Source of the DNA: Edaphobacter lichenicola
GTDB taxonomy: Bacteria; Acidobacteriota; Terriglobia; Terriglobales; Acidobacteriaceae
Direction of reading: 5' to 3'
Length of the DNA: 64,000 nt
Assembly (NCBI RefSeq): GCF_025264645.1
Contig: NZ_CP073696.1
Span: 1,674,001-1,738,000 of the forward strand
In this document: positions 1 through 10,356 of the stretch, piece after piece
Numbering within the stretch: the first letter of the stretch is position 1
Layout of the letters: the number at the start of each line of letters is the position of its first letter
The notes under the pieces: generated by a model
Databases searched by the model: none
Told to the model about the DNA's origin: nothing
What the model saw: the letters and a program-made list of their open reading frames with translations, nothing else
Translations under genes and position numbers: made by a program

Positions 1-1217
1 CCCTGAATGAGGATTGGAAGCCCGAGGGGTCAACCACTCGCTATTCCCAAGGCTCCGTTCTCTCGGTTGATCTCGACGATATCAAGCAGGATCCCCTGCA
101 CCTTAGGCCCACTCTTATTTTTGCGGCTTCAACGCACGAGTTCGTGCAGTCCGTCGCGGTGACCAAGAACCGCCTTCTCATCACCACGCTCGACCACGTC
201 CAGGGGCGCGCTTATGTCTACAGACGTGATGCAATGGGTGAGTGGACTCAACGCCGACTGCATGTACCTGACAACGTCTCGGTTTCCATCGTCACGGCCA
301 GCAATACCACTGGTAAATTCTTTCTGAGCGTCACCGGCTTCACCACGCCTACCACCCTTTTGCTTGGAGATACAAGGACCGCCAGCCTAAGGACGGTGAA
401 AACTTCACCGTCACAATTCAACGCTACTGATCTTGTTGTGGAGCAGATGGAGACGTCCTCAACCGACGGCACTAAAATTCCTTACTTTACGGTCCATCGC
501 AAAGATATTCGATACGACGGCTCCAATCCAACGCTCCTATATGCCTACGGTGGCTTTCAGTCTTCGCAAACTCCGGGCTACAACGGAAAGATCGGCAAGC
601 TATGGCTCGAGCGCGGAGGAGTCTACGTCGTGGCAAACATTCGTGGCGGAGGTGAGTTCGGCCCTGCGTGGCATGACGCCGGTCTCAAAACCAATCGGCA
701 ACTCATCTTTGACGACTTCGCTGCCGTTGGCAAGGACCTCACGGAACGAAAAATCACTTCACCCCGACGGCTCGGAATCTATGGTCGGTCGAACGGGGGC
801 CTTCTTATGGGCGTAATGTTCACGCAACACCCTGAGATGTGGAATGCCGTCGTCATACAAGTCCCTGTGCTCGACCTAATGCGCTTTGAACATATAGCTG
901 CAGGGTCATCTTGGGTTGGCGAGTATGGTTCAGTTTCAAACCCTAGTGAGCGGCAGTTTCTCGCTTCAGTTTCTCCATATAACCAGCTCAATCCGGTCTC
1001 CCATTATCCTGAACCGCTCATACTCACCACTACAACGGATGACCGTGTTGGGCCAGCCCACGCGCGTAAGTTTGCAGCGCGGCTGAAAGAATTCCATCAA
1101 CCGTTTCTTTACGAGGAAGCAACGAATGGCGGACACGGACCAGGGGCCGATCTGAAAGAGCAAGCCAAGACTTGGGCGACGATGTACACCTATCTCACCC
1201 GGAAGTTGATGGATTAG
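1..1217 (+). CDS. Prolyl oligopeptidase family serine protease (S9), 5' truncated
   Basis: The reading frame is already open at base 3, so the N-terminal beta-propeller part of the protein lies outside the window; about 404 C-terminal residues remain. The visible part carries the S9 alpha/beta-hydrolase domain: a YAYGGF oxyanion region, the nucleophile motif GRSNGG (Ser codon at 789-791), the acid residue in TDDRVGPAHARK, and the catalytic His in NGGHGPG near the C-terminus. Order Ser-Asp-His is correct and the tail ends where family members normally end, so the visible part looks functional. S9A enzymes cleave short proline-containing peptides and are usually periplasmic or cytoplasmic. No 3' terminator is evident; the next gene is convergent, 89 bp away. 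Confidence 0.93.
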   Translation, partial: LNEDWKPEGSTTRYSQGSVLSVDLDDIKQDPLHLRPTLIFAASTHEFVQSVAVTKNRLLITTLDHVQGRAYVYRRDAMGEWTQRRLHVPDNVSVSIVTASNTTGKFFLSVTGFTTPTTLLLGDTRTASLRTVKTSPSQFNATDLVVEQMETSSTDGTKIPYFTVHRKDIRYDGSNPTLLYAYGGFQSSQTPGYNGKIGKLWLERGGVYVVANIRGGGEFGPAWHDAGLKTNRQLIFDDFAAVGKDLTERKITSPRRLGIYGRSNGGLLMGVMFTQHPEMWNAVVIQVPVLDLMRFEHIAAGSSWVGEYGSVSNPSERQFLASVSPYNQLNPVSHYPEPLILTTTTDDRVGPAHARKFAARLKEFHQPFLYEEATNGGHGPGADLKEQAKTWATMYTYLTRKLMD

Positions 1218-1306
1218 CGGTGAGTGCATAGGTGATTTCGACACTCGATGAATGTCGAATGTTGATCCGTTCAAGTGAAGAAGTAGCCGGATTTGAGTTC
1301 GGAGGA

Positions 1307-1921
1307 CTAGTTCATACCGCAAACTACAGCGCTTCCACGGTGCTTCTGCATGAGATGTCGGATTCGCATTCTACGTGTTACGCCATCCTTGCTTGATTTA
1401 TCTGGCGCGAAATTCGGTTGCGCAGTGATTACGGCATTTGGGACTTCGGTCTTCAACGTTTGATCAATGAGTTCGCGTCCTGAGTGTGCGGCCTGCCGGA
1501 GTGAGTCTGGATGGGAAGATGCGAGAGCGGACCATGCGCCACGCCTAATCTCGACAAGATGAGAGTCAATTGAGGATAAAACCTCATCAAGCTCATCTAG
1601 GGCTTTTCGGGTCAAAGCGTCACGGCCTTTATCAGTGATCTCCAGCCAATCGTCCGGGATTGACAGGTCCGACATGGTTGGCCGAAGGAAGTCAGCAGCA
1701 ATGAGTTCTTCTAGAGCTTTTCGAGCTTGATTCCGTTCGTCACTGGTAAAGGTTTTATCCACCTTCCAGTCCCTTTCAAGCTCACCGGGGGTGTAGGGCT
1801 TACCGAGAACATCGTATTTCGCCAATGCGTAATTGCTCTTCGAAAAAACACGAAGAATGAGAAGTTTCAATTCGCTGTTGGACTGGGGCAGCATCGCAGC
1901 TTGATTATCCACACTAGCCAT
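1307..1921 (-). CDS. Winged-helix protein, possible truncated pPIWI-associating nuclease
   Basis: A 204-residue protein. Residues about 15-100 look like a winged-helix (alpha-helical start, then a DWLEITDKGRDAL wing typical of wHTH domains). Residues about 125-190 include GAWSALASSHPDSLRQAAHS, RELIDQTL and TRRMRIRHL, which I recall as the signature of the predicted pPIWI-associating nuclease family found in prokaryotic Argonaute/defence neighbourhoods; this assignment is from memory and is tentative. The protein stops soon after TRRMRIRHLMQKHRG, where that family usually continues, and no other downstream frame continues it, so the C-terminus is probably lost. No Argonaute or other defence partner is adjacent. 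An alternative is an unrelated transcriptional regulator. Confidence 0.55.
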   Translation of the reverse strand: MASVDNQAAMLPQSNSELKLLILRVFSKSNYALAKYDVLGKPYTPGELERDWKVDKTFTSDERNQARKALEELIAADFLRPTMSDLSIPDDWLEITDKGRDALTRKALDELDEVLSSIDSHLVEIRRGAWSALASSHPDSLRQAAHSGRELIDQTLKTEVPNAVITAQPNFAPDKSSKDGVTRRMRIRHLMQKHRGSAVVCGMN

Positions 1922-2266
1922 GTGTATCAGTACCGATATGTCGGCTTATGAGAAGCAATCCCCGAACGACGGACCTCTACTGAGGTTCGGCAGAGGTCGG
2001 CAACCTTCAGAAGTGTAAGCGTCAGAAACGTAGGTGGATGCCGAGGTGTTTCCGAAACGCGAAGGTGCCGACGGGTACTGAAGAATAGCTAACTGACAAC
2101 AAGCCCAGTCGTAAGGAGTAATCACTCGGGATTCCCCTTTGAGGGCCTTATTGGAGAATGACTGAAAGAGGAAAAACTTCCGTGCACCCAAGCCAAGCGG
2201 AGCCCCTCGACCGATATAGGCAAGACGAGGTCTCCGAGGCCATGCTCAATTCGTTCGATCATCGGG
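1922..2266. other. Gene-poor stretch between two minus-strand genes
   Basis: No convincing gene. An 81-codon minus-strand open frame (1946-2191) has no ribosome-binding site, no recognisable domain and a composition (many Ser, Cys, Pro) unlike the neighbouring genes. The stretch probably holds the promoter of the winged-helix gene and degraded DNA. Confidence 0.4.
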
Positions 2267-3514
2267 TCACTTATAGAGTAGATATTTCGCCCGCACTTTC
2301 TTGAAAACTTCCAGCTCAGATTGCCATCCCGCCGCGATTCTACGCGGGTCTTCGCCAGCTTTTGTCTGGTCCAGGACCTTATGGTTCAACAACAGACGAT
2401 CAACTTTGTCGACTTGAAAGCTCTTTGGATAGAGCTTCCAAAGGGCGGAGGCAGCCTCGATGCCAAGCTCCGGCGCGTCAAGCGCATTGCGATCATTGAC
2501 GATGATTTCGACGCCCTCCACTCGTTTTCCCCGGTAGGGATAAGGCTCTTCGCCGCTCGGCGGGGTGTACGAAATAGCCATGAAACTCACACCGGGAATT
2601 TTGCGAGCGTTCAGATACGTCGCGAGCTGGGTGGCAACAATCCACGGCGCACCAAAACGCACGAAGGGAGGCTCGGCCGGACCTTTGATGTTGACATTGG
2701 TGCCCTCGATTATCCCGGTTCCCGGGTAAATCATCTGCTGCGTGAGGCTGCGAATATTCGGGGACGGATTGATCCAGAGCAAACCGGTATTGTCGTACCA
2801 ATCTGTCCTGTGCCAGCCTGTCATCTTAATAACCGTCAGTTGCGCGCCGAGATGTTTTTCTCCGTTGAAGAGCTCGGCCAACTCTCCCATGGTCATTCCT
2901 GGACGCAGCGGCTCGGCGTAGAAACAGGTGTAGTCCTCACGCCCTGGCGTCGCCAATGGACCTTGCACCGCCACACCATTGATCGGATTTGGCCTATCGA
3001 GGACAATTATGTCCACTTTGTTCGCCGCAGAGGCTTCGAGAAAATATCCCATCAGTACTTGAAAGGTCCAGTAGCGGGCGCCCACATCCTGCAGATCGAT
3101 CACAACCGCATCGAGGCCGCTAAGCTGCTGCGCAGAGGGCCGCTTTTGCGATGGCTTAGAGCCGGAGATGCTCACGATAGGCAAGCCGCTCTCGGTATCC
3201 GTGCCGTTATCGATATCAAACTTATCGACAGCGGCCTGTATCCCGTGCTCCGGAGTGAAGATGACGTTGACGCTGAGACCAGGAACCGCGGCTGCGGCGT
3301 CCTTGCGCAAGACATCAATCGTCCTCTTCTCATGAGCATCGATGCCGACCGGATTCGTCAGCACTCCTAGCCGCAGATGGCCACTATGTCTCGCTGCAAT
3401 CTCTTTCAGCGGCGCAAAGTTCTGCTGCTCCAGAACATCAATACCGGTCGCAACCTGAGCGACTGCAGGCATGGCAGACGACAAGAGAAACAGGCCAATC
3501 GAGCGCAGGTTCAT
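2267..3514 (-). CDS. namZ: DUF1343 / NamZ-family exo-beta-N-acetylmuramidase, secreted
   Basis: A 415-residue protein with an N-terminal signal peptide (hydrophobic stretch ending AVAQ). It carries the hallmarks of DUF1343: LGVLTNPVG, FTPEHGI, DLQDVGARYWTF, LDRPNPING and a C-terminal helical domain. Characterised members (NamZ, glycoside hydrolase GH171) remove N-acetylmuramic acid from the non-reducing end of peptidoglycan fragments, which fits cell-wall recycling; anmK, which phosphorylates anhydro-MurNAc, is 12 kb away but not linked. One oddity: the usual EGTN-(S/N)-GRGT loop reads EGTNVNIKGPAEPPF here, so the glycine/arginine part of that motif is replaced. The start is well placed in front of the signal peptide. 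Activity may therefore be altered. Confidence 0.9.
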   Translation of the reverse strand: MNLRSIGLFLLSSAMPAVAQVATGIDVLEQQNFAPLKEIAARHSGHLRLGVLTNPVGIDAHEKRTIDVLRKDAAAAVPGLSVNVIFTPEHGIQAAVDKFDIDNGTDTESGLPIVSISGSKPSQKRPSAQQLSGLDAVVIDLQDVGARYWTFQVLMGYFLEASAANKVDIIVLDRPNPINGVAVQGPLATPGREDYTCFYAEPLRPGMTMGELAELFNGEKHLGAQLTVIKMTGWHRTDWYDNTGLLWINPSPNIRSLTQQMIYPGTGIIEGTNVNIKGPAEPPFVRFGAPWIVATQLATYLNARKIPGVSFMAISYTPPSGEEPYPYRGKRVEGVEIIVNDRNALDAPELGIEAASALWKLYPKSFQVDKVDRLLLNHKVLDQTKAGEDPRRIAAGWQSELEVFKKVRAKYLLYK

Positions 3515-3559
3515 CGATAATTTCCCTTCTAGAACGTGAGACGACGAAAGACTTCTCGC

Positions 3560-3676
3560 TCAGAAGGTCAAACGCAAGGCCGCTTGCAGAGAAGCGTGGG
3601 ATTCAGCACTTGGCAAGATAGTGGAAAGATAATCTGAGCGCAAGTAATGATAAACGCCTATTTGGTCAGTTATCTG
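3560..3676 (-). pseudogene. 3' remnant of an outer-membrane beta-barrel gene
   Basis: On the minus strand a short frame directly upstream of the NamZ gene encodes a peptide containing GVYHYLRSDYLST and ending SLQAALRLTF followed by a stop. The alternating pattern and the terminal phenylalanine are typical of the last strands of outer-membrane beta-barrel proteins. A stop codon (3677-3679) cuts the frame on its N-terminal side and there is no start signal, so this is read as the tail of a lost gene. It was found by hand translation; the family is not identified. Confidence 0.45.
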
Positions 3677-3759
3677 TTACTACCTATAAGCCGACTTCCC
3701 GTTATCAACAATGTGCGGTGCAGTGCCTAACTGAGGGATGCCATCTTGATTGCTTATAT

Positions 3760-5346
3760 CTACGGCTCATGGGGAGCGAAGCTCTCGGCGCTCGCAGGAT
3801 CACCTTTACCCTTGTACTTCGCTTCGAGCGGATAGGGGTACACTGGCCGGGTGAACGCTGGCCCACTCGGGCCATTATGAGTAGCGATGACCATGTCGGG
3901 AGCGCGCCCGTTCTCAACCCAAGTTTCTAGGTAGCTGATGTAATCGACGTTCGTGGCACCCTCCCCACCACCACAATGGCCCATCCCAGGAATCATGAAC
4001 AATCTGAAAAAATCACGCGTAGATGCCGGCCCGCCCATCGTCCTTTCCACCGTCTCGTAATAATGCACTACCTTCAAGGGCGGAACTCCACCTGCTCCGG
4101 CATCAGCCCATCCCTGATAAGCAATGAGCTTGCCGCCGCGAGATTTGAACGCTGTTAGATCCGGATTATTTGCTGCGTAGAGGGCGTCGGTCATACCGAA
4201 ACGCCGGCTGTAGCGCTCGAAATCCAGTTCGCTGATACGCCAATTCGGCCCCGGTGATGGCCAGAACGCCATAAACTTCAAATAGTCGGTGTCAAAGGAT
4301 GAGAAGTGCCCAGATTTGTAATATTCGCCGAAGGCGAGCTCCGAACCTGGCATCAGAGCGCCATCTTTATAGAGAATCGTGCCATCCGAAGCGGTAGGGC
4401 CGCTGTATATTTTCTTCAATGCGGCAAGCTGTTCTCTCGATAAGCACCTGCTCTGTTCGACACCTTTACAAAGCAAGGTCGCTATGTCGAATCGGCAGTT
4501 GCGGGGGTCCCCGATCAACCCGTCTCGCACTCCATCGTTCATGTCACAAGCAGATACGACGGATGTGTGAACAGTTTCCAGATCAGTCTCGCTCAGAATG
4601 GAACGTCCATCCGCCCTTCGTAGAGAGACGGCGGCCCAGAGTCTTATTAATATAGTTCCGGCTTGATCGGAGGCTGGAGCACCAGCAATTATGCCGTCGA
4701 AGTCACCAGGAAAGCGCTGGGCCTCCATCATTCCCTCGCGGCCACCAGTAGAACAGCCGCAGAAATAAGACTTACTCGGTGCTCTCGCATAGAAGCGCTC
4801 AGATATGGCCTTTCCGGCAAGCGCAGTCACATGCGCCGCACGGTAGCCAAAATCGACTTCCGCTTGAAGGTTGTTGTAGGCCCAGAGTTCGTCCTCAATA
4901 GTTCCTTGATGTCCCATATCAGAGGCAAGGCAGGCATAGCCTCTTTTCAATAGCGTTGGGCAGAGCCATTCCACCATTACGGTTCCACAGGCCGCAGCAC
5001 AACCAGTCTCAACAAACTTACCGTTCCAACCTGTAAGCGGTAACCTCAGCTCAAAGCGAACTTGTGGGGCCACGTAACCTTGTACTCGGCAGAAAGCCGG
5101 GCCATTTTCGGCAACATCTAGTTCCGCTCGCGCAATTGCCGTTGGTGCGTCCTCAAGGCGCGAGAAGTCTATTTGCGAGAGTTCAGTGCAGCGCAGCGCA
5201 GGAGTTGAACCCTGCGCCCCTAATTCCGCTGCAACATGCTGGGCAGTTGATTGCTGTGCGCCAGCACTGCGCGGGACCATGGCGACAAGCACCAACAGTG
5301 AGGACACAATCGTCAAGAGGAACGAAGGAGGTTTCATGGTCTTCAT
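3760..5346 (-). CDS. Tannase/feruloyl esterase family protein, secreted
   Basis: A 528-residue protein with a signal peptide (hydrophobic segment ending SAGAQQ). The nucleophile motif GCSTGGREG, preceded by a Cys, followed by AQRFPGDFDGIIAGAPA, and the C-terminal IPGMGHCGGG (catalytic His flanked by Cys) are the standard signature of the tannase/feruloyl esterase family, in which a Cys-Cys disulfide joins the Ser and His regions. Members hydrolyse ester bonds in plant polyphenols or feruloylated polysaccharides (also MHETase-type esters); the exact substrate cannot be told from sequence. Location is periplasmic or extracellular. An in-frame Met three residues after the chosen start is an alternative initiation site. 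Confidence 0.92.
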   Translation of the reverse strand: MKTMKPPSFLLTIVSSLLVLVAMVPRSAGAQQSTAQHVAAELGAQGSTPALRCTELSQIDFSRLEDAPTAIARAELDVAENGPAFCRVQGYVAPQVRFELRLPLTGWNGKFVETGCAAACGTVMVEWLCPTLLKRGYACLASDMGHQGTIEDELWAYNNLQAEVDFGYRAAHVTALAGKAISERFYARAPSKSYFCGCSTGGREGMMEAQRFPGDFDGIIAGAPASDQAGTILIRLWAAVSLRRADGRSILSETDLETVHTSVVSACDMNDGVRDGLIGDPRNCRFDIATLLCKGVEQSRCLSREQLAALKKIYSGPTASDGTILYKDGALMPGSELAFGEYYKSGHFSSFDTDYLKFMAFWPSPGPNWRISELDFERYSRRFGMTDALYAANNPDLTAFKSRGGKLIAYQGWADAGAGGVPPLKVVHYYETVERTMGGPASTRDFFRLFMIPGMGHCGGGEGATNVDYISYLETWVENGRAPDMVIATHNGPSGPAFTRPVYPYPLEAKYKGKGDPASAESFAPHEP

Positions 5347-5397
5347 TCTGATATTGCTTCATTCTAATGTCAGCGTTTTCAAGTCACCCGCGGCCAT

Positions 5398-5435
5398 ATT
5401 CCAAAGGTGACACAGAATTCCAAAGGTGACACAGA
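5398..5435. repeat. 19-bp tandem direct repeat, two copies
   Basis: The 19-mer ATTCCAAAGGTGACACAGA occurs twice back to back (5398-5416 and 5417-5435), just upstream of the tannase gene. Perfect adjacent copies of an intergenic 19-mer can be an operator pair or the scar of a transposon end. Nothing in the window encodes a matching transposase. Confidence 0.7.
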
Positions 5436-5537
5436 CTCACCATAAACGCGCTTGTCGTCATCAGCTTGGTTGGTGTCTAGGATTGGGAAACGATCAATTC
5501 CATAAATGCTCTGACTGGTTTCAGTTGAAGCTAAGGG

Positions 5538-5555
5538 AGGGTGCTCGAGCACCCT
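5538..5555. repeat. 18-bp perfect palindrome
   Basis: The sequence AGGGTGCTCGAGCACCCT is a perfect inverted repeat without loop. Related pieces (GAGGGTGCT, AAGGGTGCT) recur at about 5661 and 5715. It lies in a gene-free stretch (5347-5776) where I see no coding sequence. It may be a regulator site or a relic of a mobile element end. Confidence 0.55.
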
Positions 5556-5776
5556 TCCGCACCCTCGGAATTCGATGACGCCGCATGTGCAGCAGACCTC
5601 TGCCCAGGTCGACCTCGCTGCCTATGCACGGCAGAGGTCAGGCTCTCAGCACCCGGTTTCTGCGAGGGTGCTGAAATTCTGAAACTGCGTTTTGCCCAGT
5701 GTTTTTTAGTGCTTAAGGGTGCTGTAGTTAGCCATCAACGCCCATGAAATCATTTAGATACAAACAGTTAGCGTAA

Positions 5777-5821
5777 CTGTCACGGCAGAGGTCGCGGGTT
5801 CGAGCCCCGTCGTCCCCGCCA
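5777..5821 (+). pseudogene. 3' half of tRNA-Asp(GTC): probable att-site remnant
   Basis: The 45 bases begin at the anticodon loop (CTGTCAC, anticodon GTC) and run through the 3' anticodon stem GGCAG, variable loop, T-arm GCGGG-TTCGAGC-CCCGT, acceptor strand CGTCCCC, discriminator G and encoded CCA. The 5' half (which would start GGGGACG about 45 bases earlier) is absent: the upstream bases do not match any tRNA. A tRNA 3' end starting in the anticodon loop is the classic duplicated attachment site made by tyrosine recombinases. An inverted repeat ATTCAATC/GATTGAAT follows. It is not a functional tRNA. Confidence 0.85.
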
Positions 5822-6232
5822 TTCAATCTTGAGAACCTACGATTGAATAGGACGTAAGTAACAGCAAAAAAATAAAGATTGTGGGTTCGATGGGTGCAAC
5901 AAGCACCCTATCTTGCGTTTTGAGTATGTGTGTTACCCCTCGTTTCACCCAGATTCGGAACGTCATCAGCGTTGCTCTGTGCCGCTTGCTTGTTGGAAGC
6001 ACTGCTTGCGTATAGACATCCCAACTGGGCGAGACCACTTATACGATGCCGGCAAAGCGACTTGGTATTTGCGACCCGAATTGAGAACAGCCGAGCGATA
6101 CTTCCCTGCCTTTCCAACTGTTACGACACTGGCACCCGCGAATGTCGCCCTGCAGAGCGCCAGAAGCTCAAAATCACTCACTAACGAACTTGTCCCTCCT
6201 ACAAAGCCTTTATTTGGGCCCACAGATCCATT
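5822..6232. other. Gene-poor stretch beside the tRNA-Asp remnant
   Basis: No gene is supported. Several short open frames of 70-114 codons overlap one another on both strands without ribosome-binding sites or recognisable domains. This may be residual island DNA. Confidence 0.4.
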
Positions 6233-6268
6233 AAGCAGAAGGGCTACCCCGGGGTAGCCCTTCTGCTT
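6233..6268 (-). terminator. Strong hairpin, likely katG terminator
   Basis: An 18-bp perfect inverted repeat without a spacer (AAGCAGAAGGGCTACCCC and its complement) lies 27 bp past the katG stop. There is only a weak T tract, but position and strength fit transcript end formation. Confidence 0.7.
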
Positions 6269-6295
6269 TGCGGAATTGGGGTATAAACCGACGAA

Positions 6296-8599
<2,304 letters not shown>

Positions 8600-8711
8600 T
8601 TAGCTAATTCTGGTTGTCACCTGCATGAGGCCAGGCACCGATCGTCAAATATTTGTTTGTAGTTTCCGTCCATATTGCAACTCGTTCAGACAGGTTAGCG
8701 AGTGGATAGTA

Positions 8712-9158
8712 TTAGCTACGTTTAGCTTTCTGGCACGCGGCACAGATTCCGATGACGTCAATAGCGTAGCGTTCGGCCTGAAAGCCTCCAGGCAAGCGCT
8801 GGAGAGCCGGAAGAACGCCGAGATCCTTTTCTTCGATGTCGGTGATGGCCTTGCAATGCGAGCAGACCATGTGGTGGTGGAGGTGGCGGTTCAGTTCGAC
8901 TCGGAGGGAGCCGTGGTGCATGCTGACTTCTTTTAGCACGCCTCTTTCGACGAAGAGATGAATATTTTTATAAACCGTCGCGAGGGAGATCGCGGGTATA
9001 CGCTTTTTGACCCGCGCGTAGACCTCTTCCGGGCTGGGGTGGCCAGGCATCGTCTGCATTATTTCGTAGAGAACCTGGCGCTGGTGGGTCGCGGTTAGCC
9101 CGTGATCCACACAAAGTTCACGGAAGGAGCGAGTTTCGACGCTGGAAGAAGTCTGCAT
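8712..9158 (-). CDS. perR: Fur-family regulator, PerR-like
   Basis: A 148-residue Fur-family repressor. Residues 1-85 form the winged helix with the ISLATVYKN recognition helix; the C-terminal dimerisation half has the structural zinc pairs CSHC and CAAC and a His-rich regulatory site (NRHLHHHMVC). An Asp (TDIEE) stands where B. subtilis PerR has Asp104 and Fur proteins usually have Glu, which favours peroxide sensing by iron-catalysed His oxidation; another PerR ligand position appears to be Glu rather than Asp, so this is not certain. It sits 20 bp after pqqE and just before katG, its likely target. A palindromic AT-rich site precedes its start, suggesting autoregulation. Confidence 0.9.
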   Translation of the reverse strand: MQTSSSVETRSFRELCVDHGLTATHQRQVLYEIMQTMPGHPSPEEVYARVKKRIPAISLATVYKNIHLFVERGVLKEVSMHHGSLRVELNRHLHHHMVCSHCKAITDIEEKDLGVLPALQRLPGGFQAERYAIDVIGICAACQKAKRS

Positions 9159-9170
9159 CAGAAGCTAGTA

Positions 9171-9186
9171 AACGATAATTATTGTT
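9171..9186 (-). promoter_or_regulatory. Putative PerR/Fur box upstream of perR
   Basis: AACGATAATTATTGTT is a near-perfect inverted repeat resembling Fur/PerR boxes (the TTATAATNATTATAA type). It lies 13-28 bp upstream of the perR start and overlaps the pqqE stop codon. Binding is inferred. Confidence 0.55.
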
Positions 9187-10351
9187 GTTCGTCAATCTGT
9201 GGAAATTTTGAAAGCGATGGGCTGGATTCCGAACTTGCGAGGATTCTATAGACCCATTGTGCGTTGTTCACTGGAGGCGCTTGAGTAAGAGCGACCAATT
9301 TCTCGTGTTGGTCGCTTAGACTGCAGGCAGGGTCAGTATTTGCGGCATCGCCTGTCAGCTGAAATGCCTGGCATCTGCAGCCGCCAAAGTCTATCTCTCT
9401 TCGATCGCAGTCGCTGCAAGGCGGAGCCATCCAGTCGTGGCCACGAAAACGATTGAAGGCAGGTGATTGTTCCCAGAGCCACTGCACGCTGTGCGTGCGG
9501 ATCGAATCGAACTCCAGGCCGGGGATAATACCGGCAGCATGGCATGGGAGCGCCTGCCCTGAAGGATCAATGAGCATCATCTGCCGGCCCCATCCGCCAA
9601 CGCAGGTCTTGGGGTAGCGTGCGTAGTAATCCGGCAGCACAGCTTGTAGTTGGATACGTCCACTGAGTCTCGATTGAGCCTCCGTAATCAAACGCACAGA
9701 CATCTCCACTTGCGATGGCGTCGGCATGAGTCTGTCGCGGTTGGTCAGGGCCCATCCGTAGTATTGAACATGTGCGACTTCGATTCTTTGCGGTTCGAGC
9801 GATTCAGCCAGAGCAAGAATGTCTTCAAGGTGGTCGAGATTTTCGCGATGCACTACTACGTTGACGGTGAACGCCATATCTCGCGCGCGAATCAATTCAG
9901 CGAGCTTTAACTTATGGGCGTGTGCGCGAGCGCCTGCGAATTCGTTTGCTTTTTGCTCATCTGCATCTTGCAGGCTCAGCTGAATGTGTTCGAGGCCGGC
10001 GTCCTCAAGTTCGCGCAGACGGTCGGCAGTAAGCCCAAGGCCCGATGTGATCATATTGACGTAGAGATTCGCTTCCCTGCCTGCTCTTACCAGGTCTGCT
10101 ATATCTTGGCGCGCCAAGGGCTCACCGCCAGTGAGATGAAGATGAAGTACTCCTAGCGCGGAAGCTTGCTGAAAGACTCGCACCCATTCTTCCGTGCTCA
10201 ATTCATCCTCGCTTGACTGCATTTGGAGCGGATTTGAGCAATAGACGCAGTGCAACGGGCATCGATGGGTGACCTCCGCCACCAGCGAGAGCGGCCCCGG
10301 GATGGAGTTCGCAGTGCCTACTGTTGCGTGAGATGTGACTGCCAGTTCCAT
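9179..10351 (-). CDS. pqqE: PqqA peptide cyclase PqqE (radical SAM)
   Basis: A 390-residue radical SAM/SPASM enzyme that joins Glu and Tyr of the PqqA peptide by a carbon-carbon bond, the first step of pyrroloquinoline quinone synthesis. The radical SAM cluster motif CPLHCVYC is at about residues 31-38, GGEPLAR follows, and the C-terminal SPASM cysteines (CVGGWG, CHAAG, CSDCDRREIDFGGC, CRCQAF) bind auxiliary clusters. It is the last gene of the pqq operon, five bases after pqqD. Length is normal for the family. Confidence 0.97.
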   Translation of the reverse strand: MELAVTSHATVGTANSIPGPLSLVAEVTHRCPLHCVYCSNPLQMQSSEDELSTEEWVRVFQQASALGVLHLHLTGGEPLARQDIADLVRAGREANLYVNMITSGLGLTADRLRELEDAGLEHIQLSLQDADEQKANEFAGARAHAHKLKLAELIRARDMAFTVNVVVHRENLDHLEDILALAESLEPQRIEVAHVQYYGWALTNRDRLMPTPSQVEMSVRLITEAQSRLSGRIQLQAVLPDYYARYPKTCVGGWGRQMMLIDPSGQALPCHAAGIIPGLEFDSIRTHSVQWLWEQSPAFNRFRGHDWMAPPCSDCDRREIDFGGCRCQAFQLTGDAANTDPACSLSDQHEKLVALTQAPPVNNAQWVYRILASSESSPSLSKFPQIDEQQ

Positions 10352-10356
10352 GGAAC

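Noticed and set aside
1946-2191. 81-codon minus-strand open frame
   Set aside because: No ribosome-binding site, Ser/Cys-rich, no similarity to any family I know.
5966-6223. 85-codon minus-strand open frame near the tRNA-Asp remnant
   Set aside because: No domain and no ribosome-binding site; overlaps other equally weak frames.
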